NCBI GenBank assembly: GCA_030620975.1
Contig: JAUXIO010000003.1
Span: forward strand, 1-53,489
Direction of reading: 5' to 3'
Origin: Dehalococcoidia bacterium
Lineage (GTDB): Bacteria > Chloroflexota > Dehalococcoidia > GIF9 > JAUXIO01
Length of the DNA stretch: 53,489 bases
Shown here: positions 18,704-28,753 of the stretch, in pieces
Position numbering within the stretch: position 1 is the first letter of the stretch
Layout: each line of letters starts with the position of its first letter
The notes under the pieces: generated by a model
Database searches by the model: none
Told to the model about the DNA's origin: nothing
What the model saw: the letters and a program-made list of their open reading frames with translations, nothing else
Made by a program: the position numbers and the translations under genes

Positions 18704-20061
18704 TACCTGCCTCCCACGAGACAGCGGCGAATCCTAATATGTGGGCTGCCGTTAGACACGGGTAATGGCACCTGTTCCCCCTTACCACAACCACCTCCCT
18801 GATTCATGTGCAAGTCATCGCCAATGGCGTCTATATTGTCAAGAGTAACAAAAACGTTACCGCTAAGCACCGTTGGGCGTAATAACTCAGCCAATCTTCC
18901 CTTGCGAATCATGTAAGCCTCGCCCGCAGAAAAGGTAAACATTTCCAGGCAGGTCATGCCTCCATACCAATCCTTAACGTAAACCCCCTCTCTTATCCCA
19001 CTGAGCATTTCCTCAAAGGAGACCGAACCAGGTTCAATATAGGTATTAGTCATCCGCACTATAGGCGGGAAAAGATAGTTTAGAGCTCGGGCATTACCTG
19101 TAGGTTTTTCTCCCATTTTAGCCGCCGTCTCTCGAGAGTGAAGCCTTCCCTCCAGAATACCCTCCCGAATGAGATAAGTTTTGGTTGCAGGCACGCCTTC
19201 ATCATCATATTTATAGCTGCCCCGCAACCCGGGTACAGCAGCGCCATCAACGATATTGAGATGTTTACCACCAAATCTTTTGCCTAAAACCATGACTTCG
19301 AGTAGTTGCCGATTCTCATAAACGAAATCTGACTCAGATAGATGTCCAAAGGCCTCATGGGCAAAAACCCCAGCCAAAACCGGGTCCAAAATAACTGTAT
19401 ATTCCCCCGCTTTCACCTGCGCCGCAGAAAGGAGGTCAACTGCCCGCCGTGCCATCTCCCCCACCTGGTCATGCAAACCCTCTATGTCCGCAAAGTTGCC
19501 GCTGCTGCCCAGACTCAAACTGGCCTGCTGAACCTCACCGTTCCCCCGAGCTACAGCTAATAACCGCAGGCTGATGCCTGCTTTGCCCTGTTCTATGTAG
19601 GTGCCCTCGGAATTGACAAAAATGACCCTTCGATTACTGTCACGGTAATTAATGTTCGAAGTCTGGACCTTCGGAGTACTTAAAATAATATCGTTATACT
19701 CACCAAGAAGTTGCTTCTTTACAGTTAGTGATACAGTTGCCGCATCCTTCTCTGCCTCCACGTTTACCGTATCCACCACAGGTTCTACAGAGGCTAATTT
19801 GCTGACTTCCCCGCCCACGAGCCTTGCCTGTTTTACCGCCAGCTCCACCTTATCCCATAGTCCATTAAGCTCATTAAAGCTAACAAAGCCCCAACCACCG
19901 TTGACTAGGGCCCGAATATTGCCGCCTTTACTAAAGCTTCTCTCCATCTCATCCAGTCTCTTCCCCCGATAGATAATGCAAGTAGACTGGCCCTGCTCCA
20001 GGCGAACCTCAACATAATCAGCGTTATGCCCCTTTAAGGCCTCAATGAGCTGCTGACGCAT
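18703..20061 (-). CDS. tldD: TldD family zinc metalloprotease
   Basis: HEAFGHLSESDFVYENRQ (HExxxH), GMTCLEMFTFSAGEAYMIRKG. Confidence 0.92.
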   Translation of the reverse strand: MRQQLIEALKGHNADYVEVRLEQGQSTCIIYRGKRLDEMERSFSKGGNIRALVNGGWGFVSFNELNGLWDKVELAVKQARLVGGEVSKLASVEPVVDTVNVEAEKDAATVSLTVKKQLLGEYNDIILSTPKVQTSNINYRDSNRRVIFVNSEGTYIEQGKAGISLRLLAVARGNGEVQQASLSLGSSGNFADIEGLHDQVGEMARRAVDLLSAAQVKAGEYTVILDPVLAGVFAHEAFGHLSESDFVYENRQLLEVMVLGKRFGGKHLNIVDGAAVPGLRGSYKYDDEGVPATKTYLIREGILEGRLHSRETAAKMGEKPTGNARALNYLFPPIVRMTNTYIEPGSVSFEEMLSGIREGVYVKDWYGGMTCLEMFTFSAGEAYMIRKGRLAELLRPTVLSGNVFVTLDNIDAIGDDLHMNQGGGCGKGEQVPLPVSNGSPHIRIRRCLVGGR

Positions 20062-20185
20062 AAATCTCCCATCGTAAATTGAGTATAAGCCAAAATGACG
20101 GCAACAAGCTTGCCACTTTATAAGCTTCTAAGCGACTTTATTATAATACCACCCGAAGAAGCTCTCGTCTAACCTTGCCCTATGA

Positions 20186-21517
20186 TCAGCTCACCTCCAG
20201 ATATTTGGTAGCATAATCCAAAGCTTCTGCCACTACAAACAGAGAGCCAGTGACGCAAATGAGGTCAGCCTTCTCCGCCATCGCCACAGTCTGAGATAAC
20301 GCATCAAAAACATTTTCAACAACTTTCACCTCAACACCGCACTTGGTAAACTCTGCAGCTATCACCGAGGGAGAAGCTGCTCTGGGATGAGAAGAACGTG
20401 TAACGATAACCTGAGAGGAAAAAGGTGCCACCTCCTTTACCATGCCCGCTATGTCCTTATCACAAGATGCTCCGAAGATAAGAAGGCATCGAGTATAATC
20501 AAAATATTCCTTAATAGCTTGCTTCAGCCTCGCTACCGCATGAGCATTATGCGCCCCATCCACCACCACCATCGGTTGACGACTCAAAACCTGAAGTCGA
20601 CCGGGCCAGCTCACTCGGGCAAGACCTCGACTAATATCCCCTGTTGCCACCTTAACCCCCGAGGAAGCTAGAATTTCCAGAGTGGTGACCGCGGTCACCG
20701 CATTTTCCAACTGATGGTCACCAAGGAGGGGGATGGTAAGTTTATAATTGCCCAACTTTCCGCCGACTATAAAGGATTGCTGATAAAGGTCAGCACTCAC
20801 CTTATGCCAAGTAACTTCCTCAGCCACTTGAAGCAGCTTTGCCCCTTGTCTGTGACAAGCTTCGCTAATTACTTTGCTGACCTCTGGAAATTGCGGAGCG
20901 CTGACTACGATGCAACCAGGTTTAATGATACCCACCTTTTCAGCAGCTATCCCAGCTAAGGTATCACCTAGAACCTGCGTATGGTCCAAGCTGATAGAGG
21001 TAATGATGCAGACCTCGGGCCTAGCTACATTAGTGGCATCAAGCCTTCCCCCCAAACCCACTTCCAGCACCTGAAAATCCGCCCGCTTCTTTCTGAAATA
21101 AGCAAAGGCCAGAGCGGTCAATACTTCAAAAGTAGTCAGCCGCCCATAAGAAGCCTTGTAATTTATTGCCTCAATCTCAGGCTGAAGCTCACTTACCAGA
21201 TTGGCGAACTCTTCTTCAGAAATTAAGTCTCCGTTAACCTTAATGCGCTCCCTCAAGGTATGAAGATGTGGAGATGTGAACAAGCCAGTTTTGTAACCTG
21301 AGGTGCTTAATACCTCAGCGACCATGGCAGCGGTGCTTCCCTTCCCATTGGTGCCGGCAACGTGAATTGTTTTTGCCACCAAGTAAGGGTTCCCCAACCT
21401 CCGTAAAAGGGCTTCCACACGCCTTAAGTCGTAATTGGCTGAAGTATAATGACTTCCCGGTATCTTCTCATAATCGGTGAAGTTTAAAATATAATCTTCA
21501 GCCTGTCGGTAGTTCAC
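20186..21517 (-). CDS. folC: Folylpolyglutamate synthase/dihydrofolate synthase
   Basis: HVAGTNGKGSTAAMVAEVL, GLFTSPHLHTLRERI, LEVGLGGRLDATNV, VDGAHNAHAV. Confidence 0.96.
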   Translation of the reverse strand: MNYRQAEDYILNFTDYEKIPGSHYTSANYDLRRVEALLRRLGNPYLVAKTIHVAGTNGKGSTAAMVAEVLSTSGYKTGLFTSPHLHTLRERIKVNGDLISEEEFANLVSELQPEIEAINYKASYGRLTTFEVLTALAFAYFRKKRADFQVLEVGLGGRLDATNVARPEVCIITSISLDHTQVLGDTLAGIAAEKVGIIKPGCIVVSAPQFPEVSKVISEACHRQGAKLLQVAEEVTWHKVSADLYQQSFIVGGKLGNYKLTIPLLGDHQLENAVTAVTTLEILASSGVKVATGDISRGLARVSWPGRLQVLSRQPMVVVDGAHNAHAVARLKQAIKEYFDYTRCLLIFGASCDKDIAGMVKEVAPFSSQVIVTRSSHPRAASPSVIAAEFTKCGVEVKVVENVFDALSQTVAMAEKADLICVTGSLFVVAEALDYATKYLEVS

Positions 21518-21630
21518 TTCCTCATCCTCAAGCCTTCACATTATACTACTTATGCTGGCCGGCAAATTCAAGCAGCTTTAACTTTGGTGCTTCGTCTGAT
21601 ATCATCAGCTATTAGAGAAGGGAATAGAAA

Positions 21631-22449
21631 ATGGCAGTGAGATTCATTGATAAACTGCTTGGAACCACTCGACAGAATAATAGCTTGCTCTGCATTGGAC
21701 TAGATCCCGACCTAGACCTCCTGCCCAAAGTAAAGGCTCTGGACTTTAACAAGGCGATCATTGATGCTACCGTTGATTTGGTATGTGCTTATAAGCCCAA
21801 TCTTGCCTTCTACCAAGTGTTGAGCAGTAAAGGTATCAGTCTCCTAGAGAGCACCATCAAATATATACCAGAAGGCATACCAATAATCTGCGACGCAAAA
21901 TATGGTGACATAGGTAACACGGCTAAAGTCTATGCCGAAGCCATTTTCTCCACTCTTGGCTTCGATGCGGTGACGATTAATCCCTACCTTGGTTTAGACT
22001 CAATAGAGCCCTTCATCAATTACAGAGATAGAGGAGTGTTTGTTCTTTGTCGAACATCAAACCCCGGAGCCGCAGATTTTCAGAGCCTTTCTTGTGCTAC
22101 CAACTTAGCCTTATATGAAGTAGTAGCCCAAAAAGCCAAGGAATGGAACATTTACGGCAATATTGGTCTAGTAGTTGGGGCTACTTACCCTGAAGAGTTA
22201 AGGCAAATCCGCCAGCTTTGTCCCGAAATGCCCCTGCTAATTCCCGGAATTGGTGCCCAGGGTGGAGACTTAACTTTGGCGGTTAGCTACGGTGTAGATG
22301 CTCAAGGGGAAAAGGCAATCATCAACGTTTCAAGACAAGTCCTTTACGCCTCTCAAAAAGAGGATTTTGCCGAAGCGGCTCGACACCAAGCTAAGCAACT
22401 GCGAGACCAGATTAACTCCTGCCTAGCTTCTCGCTCAGAGGTAAAATAA
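21631..22449 (+). CDS. pyrF: Orotidine 5'-phosphate decarboxylase
   Basis: [46 protein letters not shown]. Confidence 0.95.
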   Translation: MAVRFIDKLLGTTRQNNSLLCIGLDPDLDLLPKVKALDFNKAIIDATVDLVCAYKPNLAFYQVLSSKGISLLESTIKYIPEGIPIICDAKYGDIGNTAKVYAEAIFSTLGFDAVTINPYLGLDSIEPFINYRDRGVFVLCRTSNPGAADFQSLSCATNLALYEVVAQKAKEWNIYGNIGLVVGATYPEELRQIRQLCPEMPLLIPGIGAQGGDLTLAVSYGVDAQGEKAIINVSRQVLYASQKEDFAEAARHQAKQLRDQINSCLASRSEVK

Positions 22450-22450
22450 T

Positions 22451-22636
22451 ATGGACATAAAGTTAGGCGATGTGGTTCGCTTGCGTAAGAAGCACCCTTG
22501 TGGTAGCTACGAGTGGCAAGTAGTGAGATTGGGTGCCGATATTAGCATAAAATGCCTCAGGTGTCAAAGGCAAGTCCTATTGGAAAGAAGCGTTTTTGAG
22601 CGCCGAGTTAAAGCTGTGACCCCCAGAATCAAGTAA
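22451..22636 (+). CDS. DUF951-family small protein
   Basis: 61 aa: [54 protein letters not shown]. Confidence 0.85.
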   Translation: MDIKLGDVVRLRKKHPCGSYEWQVVRLGADISIKCLRCQRQVLLERSVFERRVKAVTPRIK

Positions 22637-23841
22637 TGGTTCGCTATATTTTGCACGTCGATTTAGACGCCTTCTTTGTCTCCGTGGAACAAGCGCTTAA
22701 CCCGGAGCTTAAAGGTAAACCAATGGTGGTGGGTGGACATCCCAACCGCCGCGGCGTAGTGGCTTCGGCCTCCTACGAAGCTCGCACCTTTGGCGTCCAA
22801 GCCGGTATGCCTTTAACTGCTGCCCGTCGTCTCTGCCCACAAGCCATTTTCCTACAGGGTAATCCATCCCGATATCGTGATGCCTCGGTCAAATTCATGG
22901 ACATCTTAGCTGACTTCTCTCCCTCCCTAGAGCCCGTGGGAATAGACGAGGCGTACCTTGATGCTACTGGCTGTGAGCCGATTTGTGGCACCCCACAGCA
23001 GTTGGCACTGAAAATTAAGGAACGCATCAAAAATGAAATTAACCTTACTGCTTCAGTGGGTATCGCCAGTTGCAAGGTGGTGGCCAAAATTGCCTCCGAC
23101 CTGTGCAAGCCAGACGGCTTGCTCCAGGTAACCACAGGGCAAGAGGCCATTTTTTTAGCTCCTCTCCCCATAGCCAAGCTGCCCGGAGTAGGTAGAAAAA
23201 CGGAGCAAGCATTGAAAGAGATGGGTATAACTACCATTGGCAACTTGGCAACTCTCCCCTTAAAGGTAGCCAAGAGGTACTTTGGCGCCGCCGGAATAAC
23301 AATTCACAATTACGCCAATGGCATAGATAATCGTAAAGTACAGGCGCCAGGTGAGGCTAAATCCATCAGTCGAGAAATTACCTTCGCCCAGGATACCGTG
23401 GACGCTCACTTTCTTAAAGCCGTTCTCCATTACTTATGTGAGCGAGTTGGCAGTGAGCTACGCCATCAAGGCAGACAAACCAAGTGCTTAACCCTAAAAT
23501 TAAGATACGCCGATTTTGAAACAACTACTCGCCGGCTCAGCCTAAGAGAAGCTGCCGATGCCGACCAAATTATCTTTGCTATGGTACTCCAATTGCTCGA
23601 TAAAGCTCTGGCTCAAAAACAGAACTTGGTACGCCTCATTGGCATTGAAGTATCAAATCTAAGCACAGAAGGGAAGCAGCTCCACATGTTTGATCTGGCG
23701 AGGCAAAGGTTGGAATACTTAAATAAAGCCATTGACCGCATTCGTCGAAGGTATGGCTTTGCCTCCATACAGAGCGGTTGGACGCTGCCTCTCAAAGAAC
23801 TTTTGCTTCAGACTAAGCCAGAGCCCCGACCGCTCAAATAG
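22636..23841 (+). CDS. dinB: DNA polymerase IV (Y-family)
   Basis: ILHVDLDAFFVSVEQ, VASASYEARTFGVQAGMP, PVGIDEAYLDATG, LPGVGRKTEQAL. Confidence 0.95.
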   Translation: MVRYILHVDLDAFFVSVEQALNPELKGKPMVVGGHPNRRGVVASASYEARTFGVQAGMPLTAARRLCPQAIFLQGNPSRYRDASVKFMDILADFSPSLEPVGIDEAYLDATGCEPICGTPQQLALKIKERIKNEINLTASVGIASCKVVAKIASDLCKPDGLLQVTTGQEAIFLAPLPIAKLPGVGRKTEQALKEMGITTIGNLATLPLKVAKRYFGAAGITIHNYANGIDNRKVQAPGEAKSISREITFAQDTVDAHFLKAVLHYLCERVGSELRHQGRQTKCLTLKLRYADFETTTRRLSLREAADADQIIFAMVLQLLDKALAQKQNLVRLIGIEVSNLSTEGKQLHMFDLARQRLEYLNKAIDRIRRRYGFASIQSGWTLPLKELLLQTKPEPRPLK

Positions 23842-23854
23842 ACTTGTTTTTGTC

Positions 23855-23880
23855 TAAGCTGAAAGCTATAATTCAGCTTA
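23855..23880 (+). terminator. Hairpin TAAGCTGAA-N8-TTCAGCTTA between dinB and ilvE; terminator/attenuator-like
   Basis: 9-bp perfect arms with 8-nt loop, followed by ATTTTCG. Confidence 0.4.
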
Positions 23881-23917
23881 ATTTTCGCAAAATAAAGTTG
23901 GGGGAGGAGAACAACTG

Positions 23918-24871
23918 ATGCCCGCTTATGCTTTTTTCAAGAAGCAATTCATGCCTCTTTCTGAAGCCAAAATTAGCATTCTGACCCACGCTTTTCATTA
24001 CGGCACCGCCTGCTTCGATGGCATCCGCGGCAACTGGAACGGTGAGCAACAGCAGCTCTATCTCTTTAGGATTAACGACCATTATGAGCGCTTGCTCAAT
24101 GGCTGCCGCTTGTTAAAAATCAAGCTTCCTTACTCGGTCGCTGAGCTTTCCCAGATAACGATTCAACTAATAGAAAAGAGCGGTTACCGCGAAGATGTTT
24201 ACATTCGCCCCTTAGCCTATAAGAGTTCCGAGGCGATAGGAGTTCGCCTACACGACCTAGAGGACGATTTTCTCGCTATTGCCACTACTCTGCCCCCTTA
24301 CCTTGATACCGAAAAGGGCACCCGCTGTGGCACTTCCTCATGGCGGCGCATTGATGACACAATGATTCCAGCCCGGGGAAAGATTACCGGCACCTATGTA
24401 AACAGCGCTTTGGCTAAAACTGAGGCCTGGGAAAACGGCTTTGATGAGGCAATACTGCTGACCCACGATGGGCACGTTTCCGAAGGTAGCGGTGAGAATA
24501 TCTTCCTGGTTCTGGGAGGAAAGCTGGTCACGCCGCCAACATCTGACAATATCCTTATGGGCATTACTAGAGATACAGTTATGAAAATAGCCAAGAAGGA
24601 GCTGGGCATAGACACTGAGCAAAGGTCCATTGACCGCAGTGAACTCTATATTGCTGAAGAATGTTTCTTAACCGGTACCGCCGCCCACATTAGCCAGGTC
24701 ATTGAAATCGACCATCGCCCTGTAGGTAACGGGAAAACTGGCAAAATAACCGCGGAGTTACAAAAAATCTATTTTGAAATAATACAGGGTAAGAACCCGA
24801 AGCACATCCATTGGTGCACTCCAGTTTATGTTAAACAGGTAGCAACACAGCATAGTCAGAGCCAACAATGA
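23918..24871 (+). CDS. ilvE: Class IV aminotransferase, branched-chain amino acid aminotransferase type
   Basis: ILTHAFHYGTACFDGIRGNW, EAILLTHDGHVSEGSGENIFLV, GITRDTVM. Confidence 0.92.
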   Translation: MPAYAFFKKQFMPLSEAKISILTHAFHYGTACFDGIRGNWNGEQQQLYLFRINDHYERLLNGCRLLKIKLPYSVAELSQITIQLIEKSGYREDVYIRPLAYKSSEAIGVRLHDLEDDFLAIATTLPPYLDTEKGTRCGTSSWRRIDDTMIPARGKITGTYVNSALAKTEAWENGFDEAILLTHDGHVSEGSGENIFLVLGGKLVTPPTSDNILMGITRDTVMKIAKKELGIDTEQRSIDRSELYIAEECFLTGTAAHISQVIEIDHRPVGNGKTGKITAELQKIYFEIIQGKNPKHIHWCTPVYVKQVATQHSQSQQ

Positions 24872-25467
24872 GTGAGGTTATTAACTCAGCTACGGTTATC
24901 GCCATTGCCTATCTGCTCGGCTCCATACCTTCAGCTTATATCATTGGGTGGCTGGCTAAAGGAATAGACATTCGGAAGGTGGGCGATGGCAGAATAGGGG
25001 CTTCAGCCACTTTCCACAATATAGGCATCCTTTGGGGCATTCTAGTTGGCTTTACCGACTTTAGTAAAGGTGCGGTGGCCATTCTTATCGCCAAGAGTAT
25101 GACAGTCCCTGAGCCCATCGTCCTCTTGGCGGGATTAATAGCCATAATAGGACACGACTGGTCAATATTCCTGCACTTTAAAGGTGGCAAGGGGGCCGCT
25201 ACTACCGGGGGAGTGCTCTCCGCTTTAATGCTCCGAGAGTTACTTATAGCTCTTTCCTTAGTAGGCGTGCTATTCTATTTCACCCGACGAAGTACCCTTG
25301 CCACTGCCATCACTCTCAGCTCGCTTCCCCTTCTGCTTTTTGCATTGCCTTTCACCGAAGCATCAGGTTTATTGGTATTCTATGCTCCCATGCTTGGCAT
25401 CCCCATGTTTATCAAGCACCTCTCCATGCCTAAGCCAACTGAAACCGAGATAAGGGAATCATGGTAG
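24868..25467 (+). CDS. PlsY-like membrane glycerol-3-phosphate acyltransferase family protein
   Basis: AYLLGSIPSAYIIGWLAKGIDIRKVGDGRIGA, IGHDWSIFLHFKGGKGAATTGG; motif 1 diverges from canonical GSGNxGxxN. Confidence 0.8.
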   Translation: MSEVINSATVIAIAYLLGSIPSAYIIGWLAKGIDIRKVGDGRIGASATFHNIGILWGILVGFTDFSKGAVAILIAKSMTVPEPIVLLAGLIAIIGHDWSIFLHFKGGKGAATTGGVLSALMLRELLIALSLVGVLFYFTRRSTLATAITLSSLPLLLFALPFTEASGLLVFYAPMLGIPMFIKHLSMPKPTETEIRESW

Positions 25468-25524
25468 AACATCCATATAACCTTAAGAGCTAAAAGAGGT
25501 CTTAACTGGGACATCAGGCCATGA

Positions 25525-26091
25525 TCAAGAAATATTTCCCACATTCAACGCTTTAACCAAATAAAGAAGGCGACAGCTGGCTTCCAGGGCAGTGGTATAT
25601 TCAAAGGCTTCTTCCAGCAATTGCCCAGCGGCAAAACTTCCGTGGCCTCGCACCAAAACAACCTTATATCCTTTCAGTGCTTCAGCTATTTCCTCGGCAA
25701 GTTCTCCGGGCTTTATCCCCCCACCCCCAGCTAAAATTGGCACCTTGGACAATAGAAGACGACCTTCGACATCGCGGGGAACAATCTCCTCTTCCATGAA
25801 GGACAAGGCAACAGCATGGGGTGGGTGAGCGTGAACCACAGCTAACGCCGGGGTTTGCCTATAGATCGAGCGATGGACTCTTAACTCCGTTGAGGCTAAA
25901 GGCGTCGCCCGGTCATTCTTGTTAATCCCAGTTTCTACTAGATCCTGCTCCCGCAAACAGCCCAACATACTATTACGATGGGTAATAAACAGCCGCTCTC
26001 CAAGTTTAATGCTGAGATTGCCGCTATGAGAGGAGACAAGCCCCTGAGCAAACAGGTCTCGCCCCACAGTTTGGAATTGGGACAGAATCAT
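25525..26091 (-). CDS. Class II aldolase/adducin family protein
   Basis: SSHSGNLSIKLGERLFIT, VVHAHPPHAVALS, VLVRGHGSFAAG. Confidence 0.88.
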   Translation of the reverse strand: MILSQFQTVGRDLFAQGLVSSHSGNLSIKLGERLFITHRNSMLGCLREQDLVETGINKNDRATPLASTELRVHRSIYRQTPALAVVHAHPPHAVALSFMEEEIVPRDVEGRLLLSKVPILAGGGGIKPGELAEEIAEALKGYKVVLVRGHGSFAAGQLLEEAFEYTTALEASCRLLYLVKALNVGNIS

Positions 26092-26160
26092 CGCTTTCTC
26101 TGCAAATCTCCTCTATGCTTTGGCTAGCTTCTCACCAACGCCCAGAATGATTACGCCGTA

Positions 26161-26466
26161 TTAATCTTGAACCTCAGGCTTACCCGTTTCAATGCCCCCC
26201 GAAGGCAAGGCCACATTGAGTTTCTTCATTAAACGAGACTTAAGCCGAGCTGCTTTATTACTGTGAATTACTCCTTTCCCAGCCGCTTTGTCTATAGCAC
26301 CTATGGCCTTTGCCACAGCCAATTGTGCTGACTCCAACTCACCCGCGGCAATAAGCTGTTTACATTTGGTTCTATAAGTTTTAACAGCGCTACGGACTGA
26401 TTTATTACGGAGTTGCTTTCTTTGCGCCGAACGTGCTACCTTTTTGACTGATTTAGTAACTGGCAA
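26161..26466 (-). CDS. rpsT: 30S ribosomal protein S20
   Basis: SVKKVARSAQRKQLRNKSVRSAVKTYRTK ... GVIHSNKAARLKSRLMKKL. Confidence 0.93.
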   Translation of the reverse strand: MPVTKSVKKVARSAQRKQLRNKSVRSAVKTYRTKCKQLIAAGELESAQLAVAKAIGAIDKAAGKGVIHSNKAARLKSRLMKKLNVALPSGGIETGKPEVQD

Positions 26467-26483
26467 TTCTACCTCCTGCTTAC

Positions 26484-28673
26484 TTATGATTTAGAGCCAA
26501 AACAAGCTTTATCTTCACCCCGCCTTGACGCGCTTATAACACCTTGAACAGCATAGAGCTTGGATAATAGCTGAGTTAACTGAGCCACTCCCTTGATCTC
26601 CAAAGTAACAAATACAGACATAGTGTAGTCATCATGCTCTGTAGTACTGATACTATCTATGTTTATTTTTTCCCCAGCAATAACGGCGCTAATATCTCTG
26701 ATTAAGCCCACCCTGTCCCAGGCATCAACTTGGATATCAACTGGGTACACTTGTTTGAAATGTCCCCAGCTCACCTCAATTAACCGTTCCTTTTCCGCTT
26801 TACCAACGATATTGGGACAGTCCTTACGATGTACGGTGATGCCATGGCTTCGAGTAATATAACCAATAATCTCATCATCGGGCAACGGGTGACAGCAGCT
26901 AGCTAGTTGAGTAAGTAAATTACCCACCCCAAGCACCTCAACTCCCAAAACAGCAGTCTTTCTTGATGGTGTAATTTCTGCCGGTGCTTGAAGTTGCTCT
27001 GAATCGGCAGCTAGTTTTAGTACCACCTGACGTGGGGTGATGCCACCACAGCCAAGGCTGGCGAAAAAGTCATCCAGGCTCTCATAGTTAAATGGACGCA
27101 TTGCCTCCTCAGGATTAGCCAAACCAATGCCCAGCCGCTTAAGTTCCTTTTCAAGAAGCTGCTTGCCGCGCTCTATATTTACAGCTCGCTCTTGCTTTCT
27201 AAACCACTGCCGAATCTTCTCCCTAGCGTGAGAAGTCTTAATACAACCAAGGTCAGGATTGAGCCAATCAAGGCTGGGGGCTCTAGCTCCCTTACTAGCT
27301 TTAATCTCTACTATGTCACCATTTTTAAGCTCATAACTTAACGGCACCAACCGACCATTCACTTTGGCCCCAATGCAGCGATAGCCCAGCTCGGTATGAA
27401 TTCGGAAGGCGAAATCCAGCGGAGTAGCACCTTTAGGCAAACCCTTAATTTCACCTTTAGGTGTATAAACAAAGACTTGGTCAATAAAGATATCAGTTTT
27501 AACTGACTCGAGAAACTGCTCGCTACTTAATTGCGCCTGCCATTGAATAAGCTGGCGTAGCCAAGCAATCTTGTCCGCAAAATATTTGTCATCCGCTCGC
27601 CCCTCCTTATAACGCCAGTGAGCGGCCACCCCGTACTCAGCAACTCGGTGCATATCGTAAGTTCGAATTTGTACCTCCAGAGGTGCTACCCCGCGGCACA
27701 TTACAGTAGTATGCAAAGATCGATAGCCATTGTCCTTAGAGTTGGCAATAAAATCGTTAAACTCTTCAGGGAAAGGATGCCATAAGCCATGGATAGTGCC
27801 CAAGGCATTGTAGCAATCTGAAACTGTATTCACTAAAACGCGAAGAGCAAACAGGTCGTGAATATCATTAAAATCCTTACCTTGGACAGTATACTTCTCC
27901 ATCTTCCCATAGATGCTGTAAATGTGTTTTGGCCTACCTGAAACCTCTGCCCTTATACCAGCTTTATCTAGCTCTTGCTTTATGATATTAATAGCTTCGG
28001 TTATGAAACTCTCCCGCTGCGTCCGACGAGTAGCTACCAAGTGAGCGACCCGATGATACTGCCGCGGCTCCAAATAGCGGAAGGCCAAATCTTCTAACTG
28101 CCACTTCGCCTTCCACATGCCTAAACGGTGCGCCAGAGGAGCATATATTTCTAGAGTCTCCTTGGCGATGGCTCGCCGCTTTCTCGGCGATAAAGCGCCC
28201 AAAGTACGCATATTATGTAGTCTATCCGCCAGCTTAATAAAGACCACCCTTATATCCTCCGCCATAGCTATGAGCATTCTTCGAAGGTTCTCAGCCTGAG
28301 GTTCCCAACTAGCCAAGCGCTCTTTAGTGGCCTTTGCCTCGCCTTCACTCTGCCATGAGACCTTACCCAGCTTAGTAACTCCAGCAACCAACTTAGCTAC
28401 TTCAGACCCCAAACCAGCTTCAATCTCATCTAAGGATATGTCGCAATCTTCAGGGACATCGTGGAGCAAAGCAGCGGCTAAAGTGCTGGCGTCAAGCTGA
28501 AGGTCAACTAACATCATGGCTGTTTGTAATGGGTGCTCCAAATAAGGTTCGCCCGATTTCCGTACCTGTCCCTCGTGCGCCCTCAAAGCAAACTCATAAG
28601 CCGCCTCTACCAAGGCTAGCTTATCTGCGGGCAAATACTCTTTAGCTTTTTGCAAAAGTGAAGTAACATCCAC
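26484..28673 (-). CDS. RelA/SpoT bifunctional (p)ppGpp synthetase/hydrolase (start re-assigned to GTG at 28673)
   Basis: HD domain LLHDVPEDC, synthetase DIHDLFALRVLV, TGS and ACT domains; first 73 aa of the ORF-track protein lack RelA similarity and overlap hisS antisense. Confidence 0.93.
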   Translation of the reverse strand: MDVTSLLQKAKEYLPADKLALVEAAYEFALRAHEGQVRKSGEPYLEHPLQTAMMLVDLQLDASTLAAALLHDVPEDCDISLDEIEAGLGSEVAKLVAGVTKLGKVSWQSEGEAKATKERLASWEPQAENLRRMLIAMAEDIRVVFIKLADRLHNMRTLGALSPRKRRAIAKETLEIYAPLAHRLGMWKAKWQLEDLAFRYLEPRQYHRVAHLVATRRTQRESFITEAINIIKQELDKAGIRAEVSGRPKHIYSIYGKMEKYTVQGKDFNDIHDLFALRVLVNTVSDCYNALGTIHGLWHPFPEEFNDFIANSKDNGYRSLHTTVMCRGVAPLEVQIRTYDMHRVAEYGVAAHWRYKEGRADDKYFADKIAWLRQLIQWQAQLSSEQFLESVKTDIFIDQVFVYTPKGEIKGLPKGATPLDFAFRIHTELGYRCIGAKVNGRLVPLSYELKNGDIVEIKASKGARAPSLDWLNPDLGCIKTSHAREKIRQWFRKQERAVNIERGKQLLEKELKRLGIGLANPEEAMRPFNYESLDDFFASLGCGGITPRQVVLKLAADSEQLQAPAEITPSRKTAVLGVEVLGVGNLLTQLASCCHPLPDDEIIGYITRSHGITVHRKDCPNIVGKAEKERLIEVSWGHFKQVYPVDIQVDAWDRVGLIRDISAVIAGEKINIDSISTTEHDDYTMSVFVTLEIKGVAQLTQLLSKLYAVQGVISASRRGEDKACFGSKS

Positions 28674-28753
28674 CAGTGAACCTATGATAACCCAACTGGG
28701 AAGGCTGATGCAAACAACTTTACAAAATCTCCCCGCATACTGTATCCTAGCTG

